Below are positions 17,351 through 23,255 of a stretch of DNA of 23,255 nucleotides, one piece after another. The position numbers and the translations under genes are program-made. The stretch spans positions 1 to 23,255 of the forward strand of contig CAAFRY010000106.1 in the NCBI GenBank assembly GCA_900765525.1. Direction: 5' to 3'. Positions within the stretch are counted from its first letter, which is position 1; every line of letters begins with the position of its first letter. The notes beneath the pieces were generated by a model. The model was not told where the DNA came from and did no database searches. It saw only the letters and a program-made list of their open reading frames with translations. This stretch comes from an uncultured Blautia sp. Its GTDB lineage: Bacteria > Bacillota > Clostridia > Lachnospirales > Lachnospiraceae.

Positions 17351-17782
17351 ATGCTAAACACTCAGAAAATCAAAAAAATGCATAAATTGGCCGTTTATGA
17401 ATCAGGGGATGGAAAGAAGCATCTTGCAATCAGCAATTACTATAGAAGCGATTATATAGGTATGGCGCTGATAAAGAACTTTTTTTTGACAACCATTGGT
17501 TATGGGCTTCTTCTGCTGATTTACGCAGGATATAAAAGCGATTATCTCATGGAAAACATACATAAAATGAATGTGGCTTTGTTGGTTGTTGCTGTCATAG
17601 GCGGATATATTATCATGCTGGTCTGTTACAGTATCTTGACTTATATATACTGTTCTGTCCGGTATCACAGAGCGCAGAAAGGTATCCAGGGCTATTATAA
17701 GGCTTTGGGACAGTTGAAGAAAGCATACGACAGAGAAGACAGAAGAAATGGCAGAATAACAGGAAGGGGGACACAGCAGTGA
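17351..17782 (+). CDS. Uncharacterised two-segment membrane protein, first gene of the cdaA operon
   Basis: I do not recognise this 143-residue protein as a named family. It has a soluble, basic N-terminal region (1-38) and two membrane segments (about 41-61 and 75-99). A basic cytoplasmic C-terminal tail (about 100-143, containing YYKALGQLKKAYDRED) is probably helical. The ATG at 17351 is chosen because GGGAAAGAGG (17335-17344) lies just upstream. An ATG further upstream at 17306 sits inside the -10 box and cannot be transcribed. Its stop overlaps the start of the next gene by 4 bp (GTGA), so the two are translationally coupled. The context suggests a membrane function connected with c-di-AMP signalling or envelope control; that is inference. 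Confidence 0.8.
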   Translation: MLNTQKIKKMHKLAVYESGDGKKHLAISNYYRSDYIGMALIKNFFLTTIGYGLLLLIYAGYKSDYLMENIHKMNVALLVVAVIGGYIIMLVCYSILTYIYCSVRYHRAQKGIQGYYKALGQLKKAYDREDRRNGRITGRGTQQ

Positions 17783-18816
17783 CCGCATTGTTAGAATTTA
17801 AACAGAAATTGAAAAATTTTTATGGAGAACATGACAACTGGATAGTTCCCGTGATGAAGTTTCTTCTGGCCTTTGTGCTGTTTCAGGGAATCAATTCTAC
17901 CCTGGGATTTTTTGACAAGTTAAATAATATTTTTGTGGTATTGGTTTTATCCATTATCTGTTCAGTGCTTCCGGTAAATGCTATGACTGTACTGGCCTGT
18001 CTGTTGATTGTGGCCCATTGCTACGGAGTGGGAATTGAAGTGGCTGGTTTTGCCATACTGCTTATTTTTCTGCTGATGATTCTGTTCCTCAGGTTTACTT
18101 CCCAGGACAATCTGGCTTTGGTTTTGACCCCGGTAGCTTTTTCTCTTCGGATTCCTGCGGCAGTGCCTATCGGCGGCGGACTTCTGAGAGGACCGGCTTG
18201 TGTGATACCTTCCTGCTGCGGCGTTATTTTGTATTACTTTATGGATGCAGTGAAGGACAGGAGTACAGTGCTTCAGGGCAAGGAGACAGAAGCAGTGGAA
18301 AAACTTCAGATGCTATTGGATTCTTTGATGAAAAACCAGGAGCTGTGGCTGAATCTTCTGGCTTTTGCCGTAGTGCTTATGCTGGTGAATCTGATTTCCA
18401 GAAGCTCCTTTGACTACTCCTGGAGAGTAGCAGATGCGGCAGGGGCTGTAGCCTATATTTTGATTATGATATTGGGCGGTATGTTTATGAGTGTCCGCAT
18501 CAATATGGGCAGTGTTATCCTTGCAGGTGTTCTTTCTGCTGTGGTAGGGCTTGTAATAGAATTTGCGGCCCTTGGAATTGATTATTCCAGAAGCGAGTCC
18601 ACCCAGTTTGAGGATGACGAGTATGTATACTATGTAAAGGCTGTGCCGAAATCTTTTGTGGCCCAGACAGAGAAGAGTATTAAGACCATATCCTCTGAGC
18701 CGGTCAATAAGGATGAGGTACCGGAAGAAGAGGAAGAGGCTATTCCTGTGGAACGTGTAGAAGAGGAAAACTTTGACTTTGAAAAGCAGTTAGAGGAATC
18801 CTTGAAAGATTTGTAA
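17779..18816 (+). CDS. Uncharacterised polytopic membrane protein upstream of cdaA
   Basis: A 345-residue protein with about nine hydrophobic segments between residues 22 and 270, followed by a soluble acidic tail. The tail opens with a striking motif, FEDDEYVYYVKAVPK (277-291), then a stretch rich in Glu ending in FDFEKQLEESLKDL. Charge distribution suggests a cytoplasmic tail. Automated pipelines may call such proteins ABC-transporter permeases, but no permease signature is visible. The GTG start overlaps the preceding stop and has AGGAAGGGGGA upstream. cdaA starts 39 bp downstream with its own strong ribosome site. Function is unknown. The tail may bind a partner, possibly CdaA or a wall enzyme; this is a guess from position. 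Confidence 0.83.
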   Translation: MTALLEFKQKLKNFYGEHDNWIVPVMKFLLAFVLFQGINSTLGFFDKLNNIFVVLVLSIICSVLPVNAMTVLACLLIVAHCYGVGIEVAGFAILLIFLLMILFLRFTSQDNLALVLTPVAFSLRIPAAVPIGGGLLRGPACVIPSCCGVILYYFMDAVKDRSTVLQGKETEAVEKLQMLLDSLMKNQELWLNLLAFAVVLMLVNLISRSSFDYSWRVADAAGAVAYILIMILGGMFMSVRINMGSVILAGVLSAVVGLVIEFAALGIDYSRSESTQFEDDEYVYYVKAVPKSFVAQTEKSIKTISSEPVNKDEVPEEEEEAIPVERVEEENFDFEKQLEESLKDL

Positions 18817-18855
18817 AAGAGGGAGTATTAACAGAAGAAAGGGGGAGGGGAGCTT

Positions 18856-19746
18856 ATGGGAAATCTATCCTCATTTTTAAATGAGTATTTGGGTAAGCTG
18901 ACGCTGCCCAATAGGATAGAATGGTACGACATTGTGGAAATTGTAGTTATTGCATTCTTTGTCTACCAGTTTATGCTGTGGATACGAAATACCAGAGCAT
19001 ATTCTCTGTTAAAGGGAATTCTTATTGTTCTGATATTTATATTCATTGCCTATATTTTGAAAATGAATACCATATTGTGGCTGGTTTATACAGTGGGCGG
19101 ATATGCGATTACTGCTATTCTTGTTATTTTCCAGCCGGAGCTGCGGAAAGCATTGGAGGAGCTGGGACATAAAAATATTGTCAGCAACCTGATTCCTTTT
19201 GACTCCGGCAAAAAAGAGCTGGAGGGCCGTTTCAGCGACAGGACGGCAAATGAGATTGTAAGAGCCAGTTTTGAGATGGGGGCTGTGAAGACAGGAGCTC
19301 TGATTGTTATTGAAGAGGAAACGATATTAAATGATTATGCCAGAACGGGTATTTACCTGGACTCCCTTATCAGCAGTCAGCTTTTAATCAATATTTTTGA
19401 GCATAATACGCCCCTTCATGACGGAGCCGTGATTGTGAGAGGCGACAGAGTAGTTGCTGCTACTTGTTATCTGCCTCTGTCAGATAATCTGGATTTGAGC
19501 AAGAATCTGGGAACCAGGCACAGAGCCGGAGTGGGTATCAGTGAAGTCAGTGATTCACTCACTATCATTGTTTCAGAGGAAACCGGCAGGGTATCTGTAG
19601 CCAAGGGAGGACAGCTTAAGGTAGGGCTTACCAAAGAAGAGCTGAAGGAAATCCTGGAGCAGGAACAGAATAAGACTGAAACAGACAAGACAAAGCGGAG
19701 AAGATGGAAGGGATGGGTGAAGAATGAGAAAAAGTCTGATGAATAA
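18856..19746 (+). CDS. cdaA: Diadenylate cyclase CdaA (c-di-AMP synthase)
   Basis: Makes the second messenger cyclic di-AMP from two ATP; c-di-AMP controls potassium and osmolyte uptake and wall homeostasis. Three membrane segments occupy roughly residues 24-40, 45-65 and 70-90, then the DAC catalytic domain. The catalytic motifs DGA (189-191, in HDGAVIVRGD) and GTRHR (219-223) are intact, so the enzyme should be active. The C-terminal tail is short and highly charged (many Lys and Arg). The 296 residues match the CdaA class. GGGGGAGGGG stands 5 nt before the ATG. The stop lies inside the start of cdaR (23-bp overlap), fitting the known CdaA-CdaR partnership. Confidence 0.97.
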   Translation: MGNLSSFLNEYLGKLTLPNRIEWYDIVEIVVIAFFVYQFMLWIRNTRAYSLLKGILIVLIFIFIAYILKMNTILWLVYTVGGYAITAILVIFQPELRKALEELGHKNIVSNLIPFDSGKKELEGRFSDRTANEIVRASFEMGAVKTGALIVIEEETILNDYARTGIYLDSLISSQLLINIFEHNTPLHDGAVIVRGDRVVAATCYLPLSDNLDLSKNLGTRHRAGVGISEVSDSLTIIVSEETGRVSVAKGGQLKVGLTKEELKEILEQEQNKTETDKTKRRRWKGWVKNEKKSDE

Positions 19747-21022
19747 AACAACCTTAAAAATTCTCTCTCTGCTCATTGCTGTCTTGACATGGCTGATGGT
19801 CTTGAATATTCAGGACCCTGTCAGACAGTATACCTTCCGGGATATTCCGGTTACCATTGTGAATGATTCCTATCTTACCAGCGAATTTCAGATTCCCTTG
19901 CTGGTAGAGGGAAAAGATACGGTGAATGTTAGGATACAGGCAGCTACTTCTGTTTTAAAAGATTTGGATAAGGCGGACATAAAGGCAGAGGCAGATATGA
20001 CCCAGATTATCTCCATGAATACAGACCCTTATATGGTGCCTGTTAGGGTAACCTGTGAAGGCGTTGCCGAGGAAGATATTACAGTTAGTCCGGCTAATAT
20101 TCCCATAGAGACGGACAAGCTGACCAGTGAGGAAATGACCATTTCCACCTCTACTGGACAGACAGTGCCGGATTCCGGTTACGAGGTGGGGAAAATGACA
20201 GTCAATCCGGAAAAGGTAACGGTTTCCGGTCCGGCAGAGCTGATAAATAAAATTGACAGAGTTGTGGCCACGGTGGATGTGTCTGGAATGAACCAGAGCG
20301 GCAGCGTACAGGCAGGGCTGCATATCTATGATAAAAACGGAGACGAGCTGTCTGATAAGCAGATGTCCTATCTGGAGCTGCGGGAAATCAGCGACCAAAC
20401 GGTCAGCGTAAATGTAGATTTGTGGAAAGTGCGTCAGGATATTGCCATAGAGGCAGAGTATTCCGGAACCCCTGCTTATGGGTATGAGGTATCCGGTGTA
20501 AGCACGGTACCGGATTCTATCAGTCTTGCGGGAACAGAAGAGGCTCTGGAACGCCTGGCGGAGAACGGAAATACACTGACTATCCCGGGAAGCTATATTG
20601 ATGTTTCCGAAAAGAGTGCAGACTTTGAGCAGACCGTGGATATTACAGATATGCTTCCGGATAACGTAAAGCTGGTGAGGGATACCACCAGTTCTGTGGT
20701 AGTCACGGTGAAGATTCTGCCATATAACAGTAAGGAATATGATATTCCGGCTACCTCTATAGACAAGACCAGTAAGCCGGAGGATATGACAGTAGTAATT
20801 TCCGATGAAAGTGTTACGGTGAGAGTTAAAGGAAATAAAGAGGCACTGGATGGACTGAAGGAGGATGACATTAAGCTGAAAATAGACACCAAGAGCTATA
20901 CCGAAGAGGGTGAGTATCAGGTGCCGGTAAGCGTTACTTTGCCCAGCAGTTGTGAGCTGGTAGATAAGGTGACAGTAAAAGTAAAATTAGTCCAATCAGC
21001 GGAAAAGCAGCCAGGGCAATAA
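19724..21022 (+). CDS. cdaR: CdaR, YbbR-domain regulator of CdaA
   Basis: CdaR is a membrane-anchored extracytoplasmic protein that binds CdaA and modulates its cyclase activity. One N-terminal membrane segment (about 10-28) is followed by roughly four successive beta-rich YbbR repeats of about 80-90 residues. Each has the pattern of an SxxxVTVSGP- or VxxxIPV-like strand; the clearest are VTVSGPAELINKI, ISLAGTEEALERL and VTVRVKGNKEALDGL. The 432 residues are typical. The ATG at 19724 overlaps cdaA by 23 bp. A second ATG at 19739 would leave an 8-bp overlap but has a weaker ribosome site. Bacillus operons continue with glmM; here an HPr gene follows after 23 bp. Confidence 0.94.
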   Translation: MRKSLMNKTTLKILSLLIAVLTWLMVLNIQDPVRQYTFRDIPVTIVNDSYLTSEFQIPLLVEGKDTVNVRIQAATSVLKDLDKADIKAEADMTQIISMNTDPYMVPVRVTCEGVAEEDITVSPANIPIETDKLTSEEMTISTSTGQTVPDSGYEVGKMTVNPEKVTVSGPAELINKIDRVVATVDVSGMNQSGSVQAGLHIYDKNGDELSDKQMSYLELREISDQTVSVNVDLWKVRQDIAIEAEYSGTPAYGYEVSGVSTVPDSISLAGTEEALERLAENGNTLTIPGSYIDVSEKSADFEQTVDITDMLPDNVKLVRDTTSSVVVTVKILPYNSKEYDIPATSIDKTSKPEDMTVVISDESVTVRVKGNKEALDGLKEDDIKLKIDTKSYTEEGEYQVPVSVTLPSSCELVDKVTVKVKLVQSAEKQPGQ

Positions 21023-21045
21023 CAACAAGGATAGGAAGTGAGACT

Positions 21046-21309
21046 ATGACCAGTCAAAAAGTAAGGATTAAAAATCCTACGGGGCTTCATCTGAGGCCTG
21101 CAGGTATACTTTGCAAAGAAGCTATGAAGTTTAAATCTTTCATATCTTTTCATTTTGCAGGAGGAACGGCCAATGCCAAAAGCGTGTTGAGCGTACTGGG
21201 GGCCTGTGTGAAATGCGGAGATGAAATTGAACTGGTATGTGAGGGAGAAGATGAGGAAGCTGCTTTAAAAACCTTAGTGGAGGCCATTGAAAGCGGATTG
21301 GGAGAATAA
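21046..21309 (+). CDS. HPr-family phosphocarrier protein
   Basis: HPr carries phosphate from enzyme I to sugar-specific EIIA domains of the phosphotransferase system; in Firmicutes its seryl-phosphorylated form drives catabolite repression. The active-site His15 lies in GLHLRPA (13-19) with Arg17. The second position of the motif is Leu where canonical HPr usually has Ala or Val. Ser46, the HPr-kinase target, is present in NAKSVLSVLG (43-52), so both regulatory sites are kept, unlike Crh, which lacks the histidine. The 87 residues are normal. An AGGAAGTGAG ribosome site precedes the ATG. It lies 23 bp after cdaR and before a terminator, so it belongs to the cdaA operon. I cannot tell whether it is the main HPr of the cell or a specialised paralogue. 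Confidence 0.9.
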   Translation: MTSQKVRIKNPTGLHLRPAGILCKEAMKFKSFISFHFAGGTANAKSVLSVLGACVKCGDEIELVCEGEDEEAALKTLVEAIESGLGE

Positions 21310-21315
21310 AGTAAG

Positions 21316-21352
21316 GCTGTCGCATTAAACAGAGTTTAGTGCGGCAGCTTTT
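21316..21352 (+). terminator. Intrinsic terminator closing the cdaA-cdaR-HPr operon
   Basis: A 14-bp stem pairs 21316-21329 (GCTGTCGCATTAAA) with 21335-21348 (TTTAGTGCGGCAGC) through Watson-Crick and two G-U pairs. It has a 5-nt loop and TTTT directly after. It begins 6 bp after the HPr stop. Confidence 0.88.
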
Positions 21353-21387
21353 ACTGGCTATATGAAAGACGGAGGTAACTTAAAATT

Positions 21388-22092
21388 ATGGTACACAATA
21401 AGATAAAAGCGGGAATAAGGGACGGGATTCCCATTGGGCTGGGATATTTTTCCGTAAGCTTTACATTTGGAATGCTGGCTGTAAAAAGCGGAATTTCTCC
21501 TTTTCATGCGGTTTTGATTTCACTTCTGAACCTTACCTCAGCAGGACAATTTGCCGGGTTGACGGTAATCGTTTCAGGTGCTTCTCTTTTGGAAATGGCG
21601 TTGACTCAGTTAGTCATCAACATCCGGTATGCGTTGATGTCCGTGTCCCTGTCCCAAAAGCTGGATGAATCGGTGAAGGTGAGGCAGAGACTGCTGATAG
21701 CCTATGGAAATACAGACGAGATTTTTGCGGTGGCCAGCGCCAAGCCGGGAACTGTGGGGAAATGGTACATGTACGGACTGATACTCATTCCTGTGGCAGG
21801 CTGGGTAGGGGGAACCCTTACAGGTGCAGTGGCCAGTACCTTACTTCCGGCAGCCATTATCAGTGCTTTGGGAGTTGCCTTGTACGGAATGTTTATTGCT
21901 ATCGTGGTTCCGGTTGCCAGGGAAAGCAGGGAAGTGCTTCTGGTGGTAGCGGCAGCCCTGATACTTAGTACGGCATTCTATTATCTTCCGGTTTTAAAAG
22001 AAATTTCTTCTGGTTTTTCTATTATCATATGTACGGTGGCGGCTGCGGCTCTGGGAGCCTGTCTGTTCCCGGTGAAGGAGGAAGAAACATGA
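21388..22092 (+). CDS. azlC: AzlC-family branched-chain amino-acid exporter, large subunit
   Basis: AzlC and AzlD together form an exporter for branched-chain amino acids and their toxic analogues. The 234 residues contain about five to seven membrane segments. The N-terminal part carries DGIPIGLGYFSVSFTFG and the later SAGQFAGLTVI and INIRYALMSVSLSQ blocks, which are characteristic of AzlC. GGAGG stands before the ATG. The stop codon overlaps the azlD start (ATGA), so the subunits are translationally coupled. No clear promoter is visible between the preceding terminator and this gene; partial read-through or a weak promoter is likely. Confidence 0.93.
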   Translation: MVHNKIKAGIRDGIPIGLGYFSVSFTFGMLAVKSGISPFHAVLISLLNLTSAGQFAGLTVIVSGASLLEMALTQLVINIRYALMSVSLSQKLDESVKVRQRLLIAYGNTDEIFAVASAKPGTVGKWYMYGLILIPVAGWVGGTLTGAVASTLLPAAIISALGVALYGMFIAIVVPVARESREVLLVVAAALILSTAFYYLPVLKEISSGFSIIICTVAAAALGACLFPVKEEET

Positions 22093-22403
22093 TATATGCC
22101 TATATTTTTGTTATGGCCGGGGTTACCTATCTTATCCGAATGCTGCCCCTGACCTTGCTTCAAAAGAAGATTACCAATGTCTATATTCGCTCCTTTTTAT
22201 ATTACATTCCTTATGCCTGTCTTACAGCCATGACTTTTCCGGCCATTTTGTATGCTACTCAGTCTCCCATTTCTGCTTTGGCGGGACTGCTGGCAGCGGT
22301 GGCTCTGGCCCTGAGAAAGAAAAGCCTGGTGACAGTGGCTGTGTTTGCCTGCGGGGCTGTGTTTGTGGTAGAGAGAATACTGGAAATATTACCTGTCTGG
22401 TAA
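22089..22403 (+). CDS. azlD: AzlD-family branched-chain amino-acid exporter, small subunit
   Basis: A 104-residue membrane protein with about three to four hydrophobic segments. The family features are YLIRMLPLTLL near the N-terminus, YIPYACLTAMTFPAIL in the middle, and an alternating Ala/Leu-rich segment near the end. The ATG at 22089 is chosen because AAGGAGG (22075-22081) is 7 nt upstream and it overlaps the azlC stop. A longer in-frame start at 22029 would add a Gly-rich stretch unlike the family. Confidence 0.92.
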   Translation: MIYAYIFVMAGVTYLIRMLPLTLLQKKITNVYIRSFLYYIPYACLTAMTFPAILYATQSPISALAGLLAAVALALRKKSLVTVAVFACGAVFVVERILEILPVW

Positions 22404-22431
22404 CCGGATATATAGCCCATATCACCCGGTA

Positions 22432-22458
22432 TTTCTGTGCTGCAGACAGAAAAGTATT
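22432..22458 (+). terminator. Possible terminator after azlCD
   Basis: TTTCTGT (22432-22438) pairs with ACAGAAA (22446-22452) around a 7-nt loop, followed shortly by AGTATTTT. The stem is short and AU-rich, so termination would be weak. It lies 28 bp after the azlD stop, in the 229-bp gap before the Rrf2 gene. Confidence 0.45.
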
Positions 22459-22510
22459 TTGCCTTATTCTACCGAAAATGAAGGATACCGTACATAGAAG
22501 GGGGAAAACC

Positions 22511-22539
22511 TTGAATAACTTTGTGATTACTGCTACAAT
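22511..22539 (+). promoter_or_regulatory. Sigma-A promoter for the Rrf2-family gene
   Basis: TTGAAT (22511-22516) and TACAAT (22534-22539) are separated by exactly 17 nt. Transcription would start near 22546, giving a leader of about 87 nt before the regulator gene. Confidence 0.78.
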
Positions 22540-22557
22540 GAAAAGGTATTCTTTTCA
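22539..22557. promoter_or_regulatory. Perfect 19-bp inverted repeat over the start site, probable operator
   Basis: TGAAAAG (22539-22545) and CTTTTCA (22551-22557) form a perfect inverted repeat with a 5-nt centre. It begins at the last base of the -10 box and spans the expected transcription start. That position is typical of a repressor site, and the obvious candidate is the Rrf2-type protein encoded just downstream (autoregulation). Confidence 0.65.
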
Positions 22558-22632
22558 GCAGGACAATATAGCATTAAATCAGATAAGGATGCCATAAAGC
22601 CGGATGCAGGGGATTGGAAGAAAGGAGAGGGC

Positions 22633-23046
22633 ATGCAGTTAAAGTTAACGACGGATTACGCAATTCGCACAATTATTTACTTAGCTACTCAGAGTGGAAT
22701 CACGTCTGTAGCTGAAATCGGAAGCAAAATGGGAATATCTGAGAATTATCTTATGAAGGTTTTGAAATTACTGAAAGATGCTGGCTTAGTGGCAGGTTAT
22801 CAGGGAAAGAGAGGCGGTTACGCTATTTCCAAAAAGCCAGAGGAGATTTCCTTGTGGGATATTGTAGAAGTTATGGAGGGAACTACCAGAATTAACCGGT
22901 GTCTGGAAACAGACCATTTTTGCAGCAGGCAAGGTACGGATTTTTGTATGGTAAGAAAATATTACCAGGGCCTTCAGGAACAGATGGAGCAATATTTGTC
23001 CGGTATAACCATAGATAAGGTTCTGAAGGGGGAAAATATAACCTGA
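22633..23046 (+). CDS. Rrf2-family transcriptional regulator, probable Fe-S sensor
   Basis: Rrf2 proteins (IscR, NsrR, CymR and others) are winged-helix dimers controlling Fe-S assembly, nitrosative stress or cysteine metabolism. The N-terminal MQLKLTTDYAIRTIIYLA, the recognition region ISENYLMKVLKLLKDAGLV (35-53) and the wing GKRGGYAIS (58-66) are diagnostic. Cys90, Cys97 and Cys105 lie in the loop where IscR and NsrR bind an Fe-S cluster; CymR-type members lack these residues, so a cluster-binding sensor is likely. The 137 residues are normal. GGAGAGGGC lies just before the ATG. No iscS, iscU or cys genes are in the window, so the regulon is unknown. Confidence 0.93.
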   Translation: MQLKLTTDYAIRTIIYLATQSGITSVAEIGSKMGISENYLMKVLKLLKDAGLVAGYQGKRGGYAISKKPEEISLWDIVEVMEGTTRINRCLETDHFCSRQGTDFCMVRKYYQGLQEQMEQYLSGITIDKVLKGENIT

Positions 23047-23116
23047 AAATTTGAGAAAGAAAAGTGATTATCGGATTTACATATGTTGGAATATACTGTA
23101 TGAAGAGAAGAAAATC

Positions 23117-23142
23117 AGGGCTGTCCTTATGGCAGCCCTTTT
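23117..23142 (+). terminator. Intrinsic terminator after the Rrf2-family gene
   Basis: AGGGCTG (23117-23123) pairs with CAGCCCT (23133-23139), continued inward by CC/GG across a one-base bulge, with a TTAT loop. TTTT follows. On the opposite strand the same hairpin is followed by GATTTTCTTC, so it could also stop a convergent transcript. Confidence 0.85.
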
Positions 23143-23196
23143 ATATATAAATCTTCAAAATGGAATTTACCCTCTCTGGACAAGGGCATACATGCC

Positions 23197-23255
23197 TCAA
23201 ACCATGATATTTTGGTGTTTTGCGGCGTTATCCTCAATCGGTGTACGTCCAGTAC
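23197..23255 (-). CDS. Possible 3' end of a convergent gene (partial, runs off the window)
   Basis: On the minus strand an open frame enters from the right edge and ends at a TGA (23197-23199), reading TGRTPIEDNAAKHQNIMV. The mix of residues looks protein-like and the stop lies before the shared terminator hairpin. A second minus-strand frame stays open further, into the hairpin itself, which makes it less likely. Only 18 codons are visible, so no family can be assigned and chance is not excluded. Confidence 0.33.
   Translation of the reverse strand, partial: TGRTPIEDNAAKHQNIMV

Overview
The window looks like chromosomal DNA of a spore-forming Firmicute, most likely a Lachnospiraceae-type clostridium. 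The evidence is the spore protease and engulfment amidase genes at the left end, strong Shine-Dalgarno sequences, some GTG/TTG starts, nearly all genes on the + strand, and a mix of genes typical of gut clostridia. I see no transposase, integrase, CRISPR array, tRNA or rRNA gene.

Left block (1-6540): gpr and spoIIP are sporulation genes. They are followed by a four-gene surface-glycan cassette: a LicD-family phosphotransferase, a GT2 polyprenyl-phosphate-type glycosyltransferase, a small DUF2304 membrane protein, and a large DUF2142-type membrane protein. The cassette is visibly more AT-rich than its surroundings. It lies between spoIIP and lepA, which in many Firmicutes are close neighbours.

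Middle block (6540-17272): housekeeping and genome-maintenance genes. These are lepA (elongation factor 4), hemW (radical-SAM haem chaperone), a stand-alone double-CBS-domain protein, uvrA behind a canonical promoter that overlaps a LexA-type SOS box, an mreB/mbl homologue with its own promoter, recD2 helicase, and comFC overlapping the end of recD2. A GC-rich set of consecutive inverted repeats fills the hemW-CBS intergenic space.

Cyclic-di-AMP block (17278-21352): one promoter precedes two uncharacterised membrane proteins (143 and 345 residues), the diadenylate cyclase cdaA, its regulator cdaR, and an HPr-like phosphocarrier. A strong terminator closes the block. The spacing and overlaps suggest one operon. 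glmM, which follows cdaA-cdaR in Bacilli, is absent here and an HPr gene occupies its place. The CBS protein upstream could be a c-di-AMP receptor, but that is inference.

Right block (21388-23255): azlC-azlD (branched-chain amino-acid exporter), then an Rrf2-family regulator with three cysteines placed as in Fe-S-binding members. A perfect 19-bp inverted repeat overlaps the -10/+1 region of its promoter and is probably its own operator. A terminator follows. The last bases may hold the 3' end of a convergent gene running off the window.

No gene-free stretch exceeds about 230 bases.
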